64,000 bases of DNA from Mycolicibacterium xanthum (lineage in GTDB: Bacteria; Actinomycetota; Actinomycetes; Mycobacteriales; Mycobacteriaceae). The stretch spans positions 1-64,000 of the forward strand of contig NZ_JAIFZS010000061.1 in the NCBI RefSeq assembly GCF_019710635.1, given 5' to 3'. Each line of letters opens with the position of its first letter. The first letter of the stretch is position 1. Position numbers and translations under genes: made by a program. The notes under the pieces were generated by a model. It did no database searches. It was not told the DNA's origin and was given only the letters and a program-made list of their open reading frames with translations. Positions 34,421-42,275 of this stretch are shown piece after piece.

Positions 34421-34447
34421 GACACCGGCGACTGTCGAAGTGTGACA
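34421..34447 (-). promoter_or_regulatory. ECF41-type promoter upstream of the oxidoreductase/sigma pair
   Basis: On the minus strand TGTCACA (34447-34441) is followed after exactly 16 bases by TGTC (34424-34421). The published ECF41 consensus is TGTCACA-N16-CGTC, so only one of eleven bases differs. It lies about 50 bases before the oxidoreductase ATG. Confidence 0.7.
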
Positions 34448-34484
34448 CGACGTGGCGTAGGTCACATATATAAGGAAGGCGGGC

Positions 34485-36017
34485 TCAGTCGGCCTGGTAG
34501 CGGGGGAAGACACCCGACGGCGGGGGAAGCGAGGTTCCCGGCGCCAGCCGCGTGCCGATCGCGGTGAACGCGCGCCGATCCTCGGGCTGGCCGAGCAGGT
34601 CGAGCAGCCTGGCCATCGATGTCGGCATCACCGGCTGGCTGAGCAGCGCGGCGATCCGTACCACCTCCAGCGTCGTGTACAGCACCGTGGCGAAGCGGGC
34701 CGGGTCGGTCTTGCGCAGCACCCACGGCTCCTGGGCGGAGAAATACCGGTTGGCCGCGCCCAGCGCCGACCAGATCGCCTCCAGGGCCAGATGCATCGCG
34801 GTGGCGTCGTAGTGGCCGCGGACCCGGTCCATCAGGCCGTCGGCGACGGCGAGCAGCTCACGATCCTCGGCGCTGAACTCGCCCGGCTCGGGCACCACGC
34901 CGTCGAGGTTCTTGGCCACCATCGACAGGGACCGCTGCGCGAGGTTGCCGAACTCGTTGGCCAGGTCGGCGTTGATCCGGCCGATGATCCCTTCCTCGCT
35001 GTAGCTGCCGTCCTGCCCGAACGGCACCTCGCGCAGCAGGAAGAACCGGACCTGGTCCACCCCGAACTCGTCGACGAGCGCCAGCGGGTCGATCACGTTG
35101 CCCACCGACTTGCTCATCTTCTCGCCCTTGACGTTGATGAATCCGTGGGCGAAGACCCGCCTGGGCAGCTCGATGCCCGCCGACATCAGGAACGCCGGCC
35201 AGTAGACGGTGTGGAACCGGATGATGTCCTTGCCGATCATGTGCAGGTCGGCGGGCCAATACCGCTGGAAGTCTGCGGACCCGGTGTCGGGAAAGCCGAC
35301 CCCGGTCAGGTAGTTCGTCAGCGCGTCGACCCACACGTACATCACGTGGTCGGGCTGCCCGGGCACGGGCACGCCCCAGTCGAATGTGGTCCGGGAGATG
35401 GACAGGTCGCGCAGCCCGCCGGAGACGAAGCTGACGACCTCGTTGCGGCGGACCTCGGGCGCGATGAAATCCGGATGCGACCGATAGTGGGCCAGCAGCT
35501 TGTCGGCGTAGGCCGACAGCCGGAAGAAGTAGGTCTGCTCCTCGGTCCAGGTCACCTCGGTGCCGGTCTCGATCGCCACCCGGACGCCGTCGCGTTCGGT
35601 GATCTCGTCCTCGCCGAAGAAGCGTTCGTCGCGCACCGAGTACCAACCCGCATAGGTGCCCAGATAGATGTCGCCGGCCTCGTTCATCCGCCGCCAGATC
35701 TCTTCGGAGGCGCGGTAGTGGTCGGTGTCGCTGGTGCGGATGAAGCGGTCGAACGAGACGTCCAGCCGTTCCTGCATGCGCTGGAACACGTCGGAGTTGT
35801 CGCGCGCCAGCTCGGCGGTGGGGATGCCGAGCTTGGCCGCGGTCTCGGCCATCTTGAGGCCGTGCACGTCGGTTCCGGTCAGAAACCGGACGTCGAATCC
35901 GTCGAGCCGCTTGAAACGCGCGACGGCGTCGGTGGCGACCTTCTCGTAGGCGTGGCCGATGTGCGGCGCACCGTTGGGGTAATCGATCGCCGTGGTGATG
36001 TAGTAGGGCTCGCTCAT
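34485..36017 (-). CDS. metG: methionyl-tRNA synthetase
   Basis: A 510-residue class I aminoacyl-tRNA synthetase that charges tRNA-Met. HIGH at residues 19-22 and KMSKS in VKGEKMSKSVGNV near residue 300 form the ATP site, and the anticodon-binding helical domain follows. The zinc-knuckle cysteines of the longer bacterial type are absent (AGWYSVRDERFF), and there is no C-terminal tRNA-binding extension, as in other mycobacteria (Rv1007c). The start lies 9 bases after a TAGGGT element. Divergent from tatD. Confidence 0.95.
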   Translation of the reverse strand: MSEPYYITTAIDYPNGAPHIGHAYEKVATDAVARFKRLDGFDVRFLTGTDVHGLKMAETAAKLGIPTAELARDNSDVFQRMQERLDVSFDRFIRTSDTDHYRASEEIWRRMNEAGDIYLGTYAGWYSVRDERFFGEDEITERDGVRVAIETGTEVTWTEEQTYFFRLSAYADKLLAHYRSHPDFIAPEVRRNEVVSFVSGGLRDLSISRTTFDWGVPVPGQPDHVMYVWVDALTNYLTGVGFPDTGSADFQRYWPADLHMIGKDIIRFHTVYWPAFLMSAGIELPRRVFAHGFINVKGEKMSKSVGNVIDPLALVDEFGVDQVRFFLLREVPFGQDGSYSEEGIIGRINADLANEFGNLAQRSLSMVAKNLDGVVPEPGEFSAEDRELLAVADGLMDRVRGHYDATAMHLALEAIWSALGAANRYFSAQEPWVLRKTDPARFATVLYTTLEVVRIAALLSQPVMPTSMARLLDLLGQPEDRRAFTAIGTRLAPGTSLPPPSGVFPRYQAD

Positions 36018-36026
36018 TTCAGGTTC

Positions 36027-36036
36027 ACCCTAGAGT
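36027..36036. promoter_or_regulatory. overlapping divergent -10 elements of metG and tatD
   Basis: In ACCCTAGAGT the minus-strand TAGGGT (36027-36032) serves metG and the plus-strand TAGAGT (36031-36036) serves tatD, sharing the TA at 36031-36032. Spacing to the start codons is 9 and 7 bases. The same design occurs between pmt and rsmI. Confidence 0.55.
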
Positions 36037-36043
36037 GTGGGCG

Positions 36044-36907
36044 GTGAGCTCTCCGAAACAGCGGCGCGAGCGCCCACCGGTGCCGGAACCTCTCACCCCG
36101 CTCGTCGATGCCCACACCCACCTGGACGCGTGCGGCGCCGTCGGCCCCGAGGATGTGCGGGCCATCATGGATCGCGCCGCGGCGGCCGGGGTGCAGGCGG
36201 CCGTCACGATCGCCGACGACCTGGAGTCCGCCCGCTGGGTGGTCGAGGCCGCGGGCTGGGACCCGCGGGTGTACGCCGCGGTGGCGCTGCACCCGACCCG
36301 CGCCAACGCGTTAACCGCCGAGGCCCGGACGGTGATCGAACGGTTGGCCGCCGACCCCCGCGTGGTCGCGGTCGGGGAGACCGGGATGGACCGGTACTGG
36401 CCCGGCCGGCTGGAGGGCTGTGCCGATCCCGCCGAGCAGCGGGACGCCTTCGCCTGGCACATCGACCTGGCGAAGCGGACCGGCAAGCCGCTGATGATCC
36501 ACAACCGCGACGCCGACGCCGATGTGCTCGACGTGCTGCGTGCCGAGGGCGCCCCCGAGACCGTCATCTTCCACTGCTTCTCCTCCGGGCCGGAGATGGC
36601 CCGCGCGTGTGTCGAGGCCGGTTGGGTGCTCAGCCTGTCCGGGACCGTGAGCTTCCGCAACGCCCGTGAGCTGCGCGAAGCGGTGCCGCTGATCCCCGGG
36701 GGGCAGCTGCTCGTGGAGACCGATGCGCCGTTCCTCACCCCGCACCCGTACCGAGGCGCGCCGAACGAGCCCTACTGCCTGCCCTACACTGTGCGGGCAC
36801 TGGCCGAACTCGTCGGCCGGTCAGCGGAAACGATCGCCGAGGAGACCGCCGCCACCGCGCAGCGGGTCTACCGATGGGCGGGTGACCGGCCAGGTTGCCG
36901 GAACTAG
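36044..36907 (+). CDS. tatD: TatD family metal-dependent deoxyribonuclease
   Basis: A 287-residue TIM-barrel hydrolase with LVDAHTHLDACG near residue 20 (the HxH metal pair), VAVGETGMDRY near 105, LMIHNRDAD near 147 with a metal His, and LVETDAPFLTP near 224 with the final Asp. Family members are 3'-5' exonucleases acting in DNA repair. The GTG at 36044 is chosen because TAGAGT lies 7 bases upstream; a GTG at 36035 would overlap the element's spacing. Corresponds to M. tuberculosis Rv1008, with rpfB following 80 bases later. Confidence 0.9.
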   Translation: MSSPKQRRERPPVPEPLTPLVDAHTHLDACGAVGPEDVRAIMDRAAAAGVQAAVTIADDLESARWVVEAAGWDPRVYAAVALHPTRANALTAEARTVIERLAADPRVVAVGETGMDRYWPGRLEGCADPAEQRDAFAWHIDLAKRTGKPLMIHNRDADADVLDVLRAEGAPETVIFHCFSSGPEMARACVEAGWVLSLSGTVSFRNARELREAVPLIPGGQLLVETDAPFLTPHPYRGAPNEPYCLPYTVRALAELVGRSAETIAEETAATAQRVYRWAGDRPGCRN

Positions 36908-36923
36908 GCCTTTTCGTTACCGT
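36894..36923 (+). promoter_or_regulatory. candidate promoter of rpfB
   Basis: TTGCCG (36894-36899) and TACCGT (36918-36923) are 18 bases apart, giving a start near 36930 and a leader of about 60 bases. No long attenuator-like structure fits in the 80-base gap. Confidence 0.4.
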
Positions 36924-36987
36924 TCTGTGATCGAACACGAGTCGGCGAACTGCCACTCGTCGTGCTCTAGTCGGGGTTGACGACATC

Positions 36988-38115
36988 TTGAACGCTGTGA
37001 ACAAACTTCATCAATCGCGTTCGCCGATGCTGCGGGGGGTGGTTGCCGCCATCCTGGTGGCGCTGATCTTCGCCGGTGGGACCGCCGTCGCGACGCACAA
37101 GACGGTGACGCTGACGGTCGACGGCGCGTCGATGACGGTGCCGACCATGAAGTCGCGCGTCATCGACGTCGTCGAGGAGAACGGCTTCCAGGTCGGCGAA
37201 CGCGACGACCTGTACCCGTCCGCAGACGCACCCGTGCACCAGGCCGACACCATCGTGCTGCGCCGCAGCAGGCCGCTGGAAATCTCCACCGACGGCGGCG
37301 GCAGCGAACAGGTGTGGACCACCGCCTCGACCGTGCAGGAGGCCCTCGCACAGTTGCAGATGACCGACAAGGCGCCGGTGGCCGCGTCCCGCGGCACCCG
37401 CCTGCCACTCGGCGGGATGGCGCTGCCGGTGGTGAGTGCCAAGACGGTTCAGCTCGACGATGCCGGCGTGATCCGCACGGTGCACCTGGCCGCACCGAAC
37501 GTCGCTGCGTTGCTGGAGGCTGCGGGTGCCCCCCTTCAGCAAAGCGACACCGTCGTCCCGGCCCCGTCGGAGCCGGTGGTGGACGGCATGCAGATCACCG
37601 TGACCAGGATCCGCATCCAGAAGCTCACCGAGCGGCTGCCGCTGGCACCGAACAACCGGCGCATCGAGGACGTCACGCTCAACATGAGCCGCCAGGTCGT
37701 CGAGGATCCGGGGATGCCCGGCACTCAGGACGTGACCTTCGCGGTTGCGACGGTGAACGGGGTGGAGACCGGTCGGCTGCCGGTCGCCAACGCCGTCGTC
37801 GCTCCCGCCCGCGACGGTGTGCTGCGAGTCGGCGCGAAACCGGGCACCGAGGTGCCGCCGGTGGCCAACGGCGGGACGTGGGACGCACTGGCCCGCTGCG
37901 AGGCGGGCGGTAACTGGGCGATCAATACTGGCAACGGCTATTTCGGCGGCGTGCAATTTGATCAAAACACCTGGGAGCGCAACGGTGGTCTGAGGTACGC
38001 TCAGCGGGCGGATCTGGCAACAAGGGAAGAACAGATCGCGATTGCTGAGGTCACCCGGGCGCGACAAGGGTGGGGTGCTTGGCCGACCTGTAGCGGGAGG
38101 ATCGGTGCACGGTGA
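36988..38115 (+). CDS. rpfB: resuscitation-promoting factor B
   Basis: A 375-residue exported cell-wall enzyme. After a membrane/signal segment (about residues 14-36) come three DUF348 repeats (about 40-225, with MKSRVIDVVEENGF, TASTVQEALAQL and APNVAALLEAAG), a G5 domain (about 225-300, EDPGMPGTQDVTF), and the C-terminal transglycosylase domain TWDALARCEAGGNWAINTGNGYFGGVQFD, where the Glu of CEAGGNW is catalytic. It cleaves peptidoglycan to wake dormant cells. The TTG at 36988 is the longest start; GTG 36997 and ATG 37027 are alternatives. The stop overlaps ksgA by 4 bases. Confidence 0.93.
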   Translation: MNAVNKLHQSRSPMLRGVVAAILVALIFAGGTAVATHKTVTLTVDGASMTVPTMKSRVIDVVEENGFQVGERDDLYPSADAPVHQADTIVLRRSRPLEISTDGGGSEQVWTTASTVQEALAQLQMTDKAPVAASRGTRLPLGGMALPVVSAKTVQLDDAGVIRTVHLAAPNVAALLEAAGAPLQQSDTVVPAPSEPVVDGMQITVTRIRIQKLTERLPLAPNNRRIEDVTLNMSRQVVEDPGMPGTQDVTFAVATVNGVETGRLPVANAVVAPARDGVLRVGAKPGTEVPPVANGGTWDALARCEAGGNWAINTGNGYFGGVQFDQNTWERNGGLRYAQRADLATREEQIAIAEVTRARQGWGAWPTCSGRIGAR

Positions 38116-39059
38116 CAATTCGGCTCCTTGGGCGAACCGAGATTCGGCATCTGGCTAAGTCGATCGACTTTCGGCCACGCAAGTCGTTCGGCCAGAATTT
38201 CGTCCACGATGCCAACACGGTGCGCCGCATCGTGTCCGCATCCGGGATCAACCGAAATGATCATGTGCTCGAGGTCGGACCGGGCCTCGGCTCGCTGACC
38301 CTGGCGCTGCTGGACCGCGGCGCGACGGTGAGCGCCGTCGAGATCGATCCGGTACTGGCCGGCCAGCTGAAGATCACCGTCGGGGAGCATTCGCACAGCG
38401 AGGTCAACCGGCTCGCGGTGTACAACCGCGACATCCTGACCTTCCGGCAGTCCGACCTCACCGACATGCCGACCGCGCTGGTCGCCAACCTGCCCTACAA
38501 CGTGGCGGTGCCGGCCCTGCTGCACCTGCTCGCGGAGTTCCCGTCGATCCGCACCGTGATGGTGATGGTGCAGGCCGAGGTCGCCGAGCGGCTCGCCGCA
38601 GAACCCGGTGGCAAAGACTATGGCGTGCCCAGTGCCAAGGTGCGTTTCTTCGGAAACGTGCGCCGCTACGGCATGGTGTCGCCGACGGTGTTCTGGCCGA
38701 TCCCGCGGGTGTACTCCGGCCTGGTGCGCATCGACCGTCACGAGACGTCGCCGTGGCCGACCGACCCGGCGTTCCGGAAGCAGGTCTTCGAGCTCATCGA
38801 CATCGCCTTCGCGCAGCGTCGCAAGACGTCGCGCAACGCTTTCGCGGAGTGGGCGGGTTCTGGAAACGAGTCGGCCAGCCGGCTGCTCGCGGCCAGCATC
38901 GACCCCTCCCGGCGCGGCGAGACGCTCGGCATCGCCGACTTCGTGCGCCTGCTGCAGCGCTCCTCGGACTGGCACGTGGTGCCCAAGCCGGAGCCGGAAG
39001 CGATCTCGGAGTCGGTCGGGGCCCCCGCGCCCGATAACCAGGACGCGTCCGTCGGCTGA
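38112..39059 (+). CDS. ksgA: 16S rRNA dimethyladenosine transferase
   Basis: A 315-residue SAM-dependent enzyme (RsmA) that dimethylates A1518 and A1519 of 16S rRNA. SFGQNFVHD near residue 26, the SAM loop VLEVGPGLGSLT near 53, VEIDPVLA, and the catalytic VANLPYNVAVPALL near 127 are present, and FAQRRKTSRN lies in the C-terminal domain. The GTG overlaps the rpfB stop (GTGA), so the two are coupled, as described for M. tuberculosis where rpfB, ksgA and ispE are co-transcribed. Confidence 0.95.
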   Translation: MTIRLLGRTEIRHLAKSIDFRPRKSFGQNFVHDANTVRRIVSASGINRNDHVLEVGPGLGSLTLALLDRGATVSAVEIDPVLAGQLKITVGEHSHSEVNRLAVYNRDILTFRQSDLTDMPTALVANLPYNVAVPALLHLLAEFPSIRTVMVMVQAEVAERLAAEPGGKDYGVPSAKVRFFGNVRRYGMVSPTVFWPIPRVYSGLVRIDRHETSPWPTDPAFRKQVFELIDIAFAQRRKTSRNAFAEWAGSGNESASRLLAASIDPSRRGETLGIADFVRLLQRSSDWHVVPKPEPEAISESVGAPAPDNQDASVG

Positions 39060-39116
39060 CCGCCCCAGGCTTACCGCAGGTTCCTGCCGGGGTTCACCGG
39101 CGATCTGTCCCGGCGT

Positions 39117-39122
39117 TAGTGT
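39117..39122 (+). promoter_or_regulatory. -10 element upstream of ispE
   Basis: TAGTGT lies 6 bases before the GTG at 39129, which could give ispE a leaderless promoter of its own in addition to read-through from rpfB-ksgA. Confidence 0.45.
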
Positions 39123-39128
39123 CGACCG

Positions 39129-40097
39129 GTGTCCGCGCATGACGGCAGTACGGCAACGGAGTGGGTTCCCACCGGTTCGGTCACCGTCCGGGTACCCGGC
39201 AAAGTCAATCTGTACCTGGACGTGGGTGACCGTCGGGACGACGGTTACCACGAGCTGACCACCGTCTTCCACGCGGTGTCGCTGCTGGACGAGGTGACGG
39301 TGGCCAATGCCGACGTCATGTCGCTGGAGATCTTCGGCGAGGGCGCCGAGTCGCTGCCCACCGATGACCGCAATCTGGCATGGCGTGCCGCCGAGTTGAT
39401 GGCCGAGCACGTCGGGCGCGCCCCCGACGTGGCGATCTCGATCGAGAAGACCATCCCGGTGGCCGGCGGTATGGCCGGCGGCAGTGCCGACGCGGCGGCG
39501 GTGCTGGTCGCGATGAACGCGCTCTGGGAGCTCGGCGTGCCCCGGCGCGATCTCCACGCCCTGGCCGCCCAGCTCGGTAGTGACGTCCCGTTCGCGCTGC
39601 ACGGAGGCACCGCGCTGGGCAGTGGCCGCGGCGAGGAGCTGGCCACCGTGCTGGCGCGCAACACCTTTCACTGGGTGCTGGCGTTCTCCCCGGGCGGCCT
39701 GTCCACCGCGAAGGTGTTCGCCGAGATCGACCGGCTGCGGGCGGCGCAGGACCGCACCCTGCCGCCGCGCCTGGAATCCCCGGAGCCCGTGCTCGCGGCG
39801 TTGGCGTCCGGCGATCCCGCCCAGCTGGCACCGCTGCTCGGCAACGATCTGCAGCCCGCCGCCGTGAGCCTGGACGCCTCGTTGCGTCGCACGCTGCGCG
39901 CCGGCGTCGACGCCGGCGCGCTGGCCGGTGTCGTCTCCGGGTCGGGGCCGACGTGCGCCTTCCTCTGCCCGTCCGCGGGCGCGGCCCTCGACATCGGCAC
40001 GGAGCTCGCCGGGGCGGGGGTGTGCCGCACCGTGCGGGTGGCCAGCGGCCCGGTGCAGGGGGCGCGCGTGGTGCCGAGTCCGTCGGCGGCGGGTTGA
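39129..40097 (+). CDS. ispE: 4-diphosphocytidyl-2-C-methyl-D-erythritol kinase
   Basis: A 322-residue GHMP kinase of the MEP isoprenoid pathway. VRVPGKVNLYLDVGDRRDDGYHEL (near residue 20) carries the substrate-binding Lys, IPVAGGMAGGSADAAAVL near 112 the ATP loop, and VVSGSGPTCAFL near 264 the third GHMP motif. It lies 69 bases after ksgA. Isoprenoids made here feed the decaprenyl-phosphate needed for the mycobacterial wall. Confidence 0.95.
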   Translation: MSAHDGSTATEWVPTGSVTVRVPGKVNLYLDVGDRRDDGYHELTTVFHAVSLLDEVTVANADVMSLEIFGEGAESLPTDDRNLAWRAAELMAEHVGRAPDVAISIEKTIPVAGGMAGGSADAAAVLVAMNALWELGVPRRDLHALAAQLGSDVPFALHGGTALGSGRGEELATVLARNTFHWVLAFSPGGLSTAKVFAEIDRLRAAQDRTLPPRLESPEPVLAALASGDPAQLAPLLGNDLQPAAVSLDASLRRTLRAGVDAGALAGVVSGSGPTCAFLCPSAGAALDIGTELAGAGVCRTVRVASGPVQGARVVPSPSAAG

Positions 40098-40178
40098 TCG
40101 CCCGGCCCGGATCGGTGAACCGAACGTGAAGCCCCGATCACGAACCGATGTGACTCATGCCTCAATAATCGCGTCCGT

Positions 40179-40207
40179 TTGGCAGCTACTTAAGAGTTGC
40201 CTAAGAT
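40179..40207 (+). promoter_or_regulatory. SigA-type promoter for the pks16 operon
   Basis: TTGGCA (40179-40184) and TAAGAT (40202-40207) are separated by exactly 17 bases, the best match to a housekeeping promoter in the window. The start point would be near 40214, right at the GTG of the small reading frame at 40216. Confidence 0.7.
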
Positions 40208-40215
40208 GAGCGGCG

Positions 40216-40458
40216 GTGAGAGCTAGCGGTCAAGCAGTGGACGCAACGGGTTCCCCCGCCGCGCAGGGCGGTGGGCGCTGGTCTGGATTCAGGTCCGGAC
40301 TCGGCGCGCGATCTGCTTCGGCCCACGCCACATCACCGATTCGAGACACAACCGCTCCCCAACCGTGCGCGCGCCTCCGTGAGACGGCCTCTCATCAGGC
40401 GGAACATGACATGCGGGCATGTGCACCGGGGCAGATGTCGGCGAGGAGGTCGTCGTGA
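40216..40458 (+). CDS. possible small leader protein coupled to pks16
   Basis: An 80-residue reading frame rich in Ala, Arg, Ser and Gly with no recognised domain, signal or membrane segment. Three things favour a real gene: it begins 8 bases after a strong -10 (a leaderless position), it fills the gap from the promoter to pks16, and its TGA overlaps the pks16 GTG (GTGA). M. tuberculosis has a small hypothetical gene, Rv1012, at this place, but I cannot compare the sequences. It may act through its translation rather than its product. It could also be chance. Confidence 0.4.
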   Translation: MRASGQAVDATGSPAAQGGGRWSGFRSGLGARSASAHATSPIRDTTAPQPCARLRETASHQAEHDMRACAPGQMSARRSS

Positions 40459-42089
40459 GCAGATTCACCGAGAAGATGTACCACAACGCCCGCAACACCA
40501 ACCGGGGCATGGTGACCGGCGAACCGCACGAGCCGGTCCGGCACACCTGGGGTGAGGTGCACGAGCGGGCCAGGCGCATCGCCGGTGGTCTGGCGGCGGC
40601 CGGCGTGGGACTCGGCGACGCCGTGGGCGTGCTGGCCGGGTTCCCGGTGGAGATCGCCCCGACCGCGCAGGGTCTGTGGATGCGCGGTGCCAGCCTGACG
40701 ATGCTGCACCAGCCGACGCCGCGCACCGACCTGGCGATGTGGGCCGAGGACACCATGACCGTCATCGGGATGATCGAGGCCAAGGCCGTCGTCGTCTCCG
40801 AGCCGTTCCTGGTCGCCATCCCGGTGCTGGAGGAGAAGGGCATCACCGTCCTGACCGTCGGCGACCTGCTGGCGGCCGATCCGATCGATCCGATCGAGGT
40901 CGGCGAGGACGACCTGGCGCTGATGCAGCTGACGTCCGGATCCACCGGGTCCCCCAAAGCGGTCCAGATCACCCACCGCAACATCCACTCCAACGCCGAG
41001 GCGATGTTCGTCGGCGCGGAGTACGACGTCGACAAGGACGTCATGGTGAGCTGGCTGCCCTGCTTCCACGACATGGGCATGGTCGGCTTCCTGACCATTC
41101 CGATGTACTTCGGCGCCGAGCTGGTCAAGGTCACGCCGATGGACTTCCTGCGCGACACGCTGCTGTGGGCCAAGCTCATCGACAAGTACAACGGCACGAT
41201 GACCGCGGCGCCCAACTTCGCCTACGCGCTGTTCGCCAAGCGGCTGCGCCGCCAGGCCAAGCCGGGCGAGTTCGACCTGTCGACGCTGCGGTTCGCGCTG
41301 TCGGGCGCCGAGCCGGTCGAGCCGGCCGATGTCGAGGACCTGCTGGACGCGGGTAAACCGTTCGGGCTGCGCGCGGACGCGATCCTGCCGGCCTACGGCA
41401 TGGCCGAGACGACGCTGGCGGTGTCGTTCTCGCCGTGCGGCGCCGGGCTGGTCGTCGACGAGGTGGACGCCGACCTGCTCGCCGCGCTGCGCCGGGCGGT
41501 GCCCGCCACCAAGGGCAACACCAAGCGGCTGGCGTCGCTGGGCCCGCTGCTCAAGGACCTCGAGGCCCGCGTCATCGACGACAACGGCAACGTGATGCCG
41601 TCCCGTGGAGTCGGCGTCATCGAGCTGCGCGGCGAGTGCCTGACCCCCGGATACCTGACGATGGGCGGTTTCATCCCGGCCCAGGACGAGCACGGCTGGT
41701 ACGACACCGGCGACCTCGGCTACGTCACCGAGGAGGGCAACGTCGTCGTGTGCGGTCGCGTCAAGGACGTGATCATCATGGCCGGCCGCAACATCTATCC
41801 GACCGACATCGAGCGGGCCGCGGGGCGCGTCGAGGGCGTGCGCGCCGGGTGCGCCGTCGCGGTGCGGCTGGATGCCGGGCACTCCCGTGAGACGTTCGCC
41901 GTGGCGGTCGAGTCCAATGCCTGGCAGGACCCCGTCGAGGTGCGCCGCCTCGAGCATCAGGTCGCCCACGAGGTGGTCGCCGAGGTCGACGTGCGTCCGC
42001 GCAACGTCGTCGTGCTCGGGCCGGGCAGCATCCCCAAGACGCCGTCGGGCAAGTTGCGCCGCTCCACGTCGGTCTCGCTGGTCACCTAG
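40455..42089 (+). CDS. pks16: long-chain acyl-CoA/AMP ligase (Pks16/FadD type)
   Basis: A 544-residue adenylate-forming enzyme, the same length as M. tuberculosis Rv1013 and nearly identical in all motifs. LMQLTSGSTGSPKAVQITHRN near residue 155 is the ATP loop, AILPAYGMAETTLAVSF near 307 the acyl-site motif, GWYDTGDLGY near 415 the hinge region, and KTPSGKLRRS near 530 carries the catalytic Lys, a plausible target of the MtPat acetyltransferase. The GTG is preceded by GAGGAGG at 5 bases and overlaps the stop of the small upstream frame. The acyl substrate is not known. Confidence 0.92.
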   Translation: MSRFTEKMYHNARNTNRGMVTGEPHEPVRHTWGEVHERARRIAGGLAAAGVGLGDAVGVLAGFPVEIAPTAQGLWMRGASLTMLHQPTPRTDLAMWAEDTMTVIGMIEAKAVVVSEPFLVAIPVLEEKGITVLTVGDLLAADPIDPIEVGEDDLALMQLTSGSTGSPKAVQITHRNIHSNAEAMFVGAEYDVDKDVMVSWLPCFHDMGMVGFLTIPMYFGAELVKVTPMDFLRDTLLWAKLIDKYNGTMTAAPNFAYALFAKRLRRQAKPGEFDLSTLRFALSGAEPVEPADVEDLLDAGKPFGLRADAILPAYGMAETTLAVSFSPCGAGLVVDEVDADLLAALRRAVPATKGNTKRLASLGPLLKDLEARVIDDNGNVMPSRGVGVIELRGECLTPGYLTMGGFIPAQDEHGWYDTGDLGYVTEEGNVVVCGRVKDVIIMAGRNIYPTDIERAAGRVEGVRAGCAVAVRLDAGHSRETFAVAVESNAWQDPVEVRRLEHQVAHEVVAEVDVRPRNVVVLGPGSIPKTPSGKLRRSTSVSLVT

Positions 42090-42130
42090 CCCGTTTCTTC
42101 GGCGAGTTGGGGAGACCTCCTCCTCCCCCT

Positions 42131-42192
42131 CGCGAGCGGGCGTGTCTGTACGCCGACGCGCCGCGAATGCCGGCATTACCAGCGCGCTCGCG
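42131..42192. repeat. dispersed palindromic repeat, copy A
   Basis: A 62-base element with CGCGAGCG/CGCTCGCG ends (42131-42138 and 42185-42192) and the internal block GCGTGTCTGTAC. The same element recurs at 52215-52277. It lies between pks16 and the ABC transporter genes and could fold as a terminator-like hairpin. Confidence 0.8.
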
Positions 42193-42262
42193 CGGCGGCG
42201 AGGGCGCGCGTCCGCACGGCGACGGGCCCGAAATCGACTGGCCGGTTGTCGCCGCGCGCCGA

Positions 42263-42268
42263 TACCGT
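42263..42268 (+). promoter_or_regulatory. -10 element of the DrrAB-like transporter operon
   Basis: TACCGT lies 7 bases before the ATG at 42276 and predicts a leaderless transcript. Confidence 0.45.
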
Positions 42269-42275
42269 CGTCGTC

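Noticed and set aside
40098..40178. Possible structured RNA after ispE
   Set aside because: No stable long stem or known riboswitch pattern can be seen by eye; the useful signal begins with the promoter at 40179.
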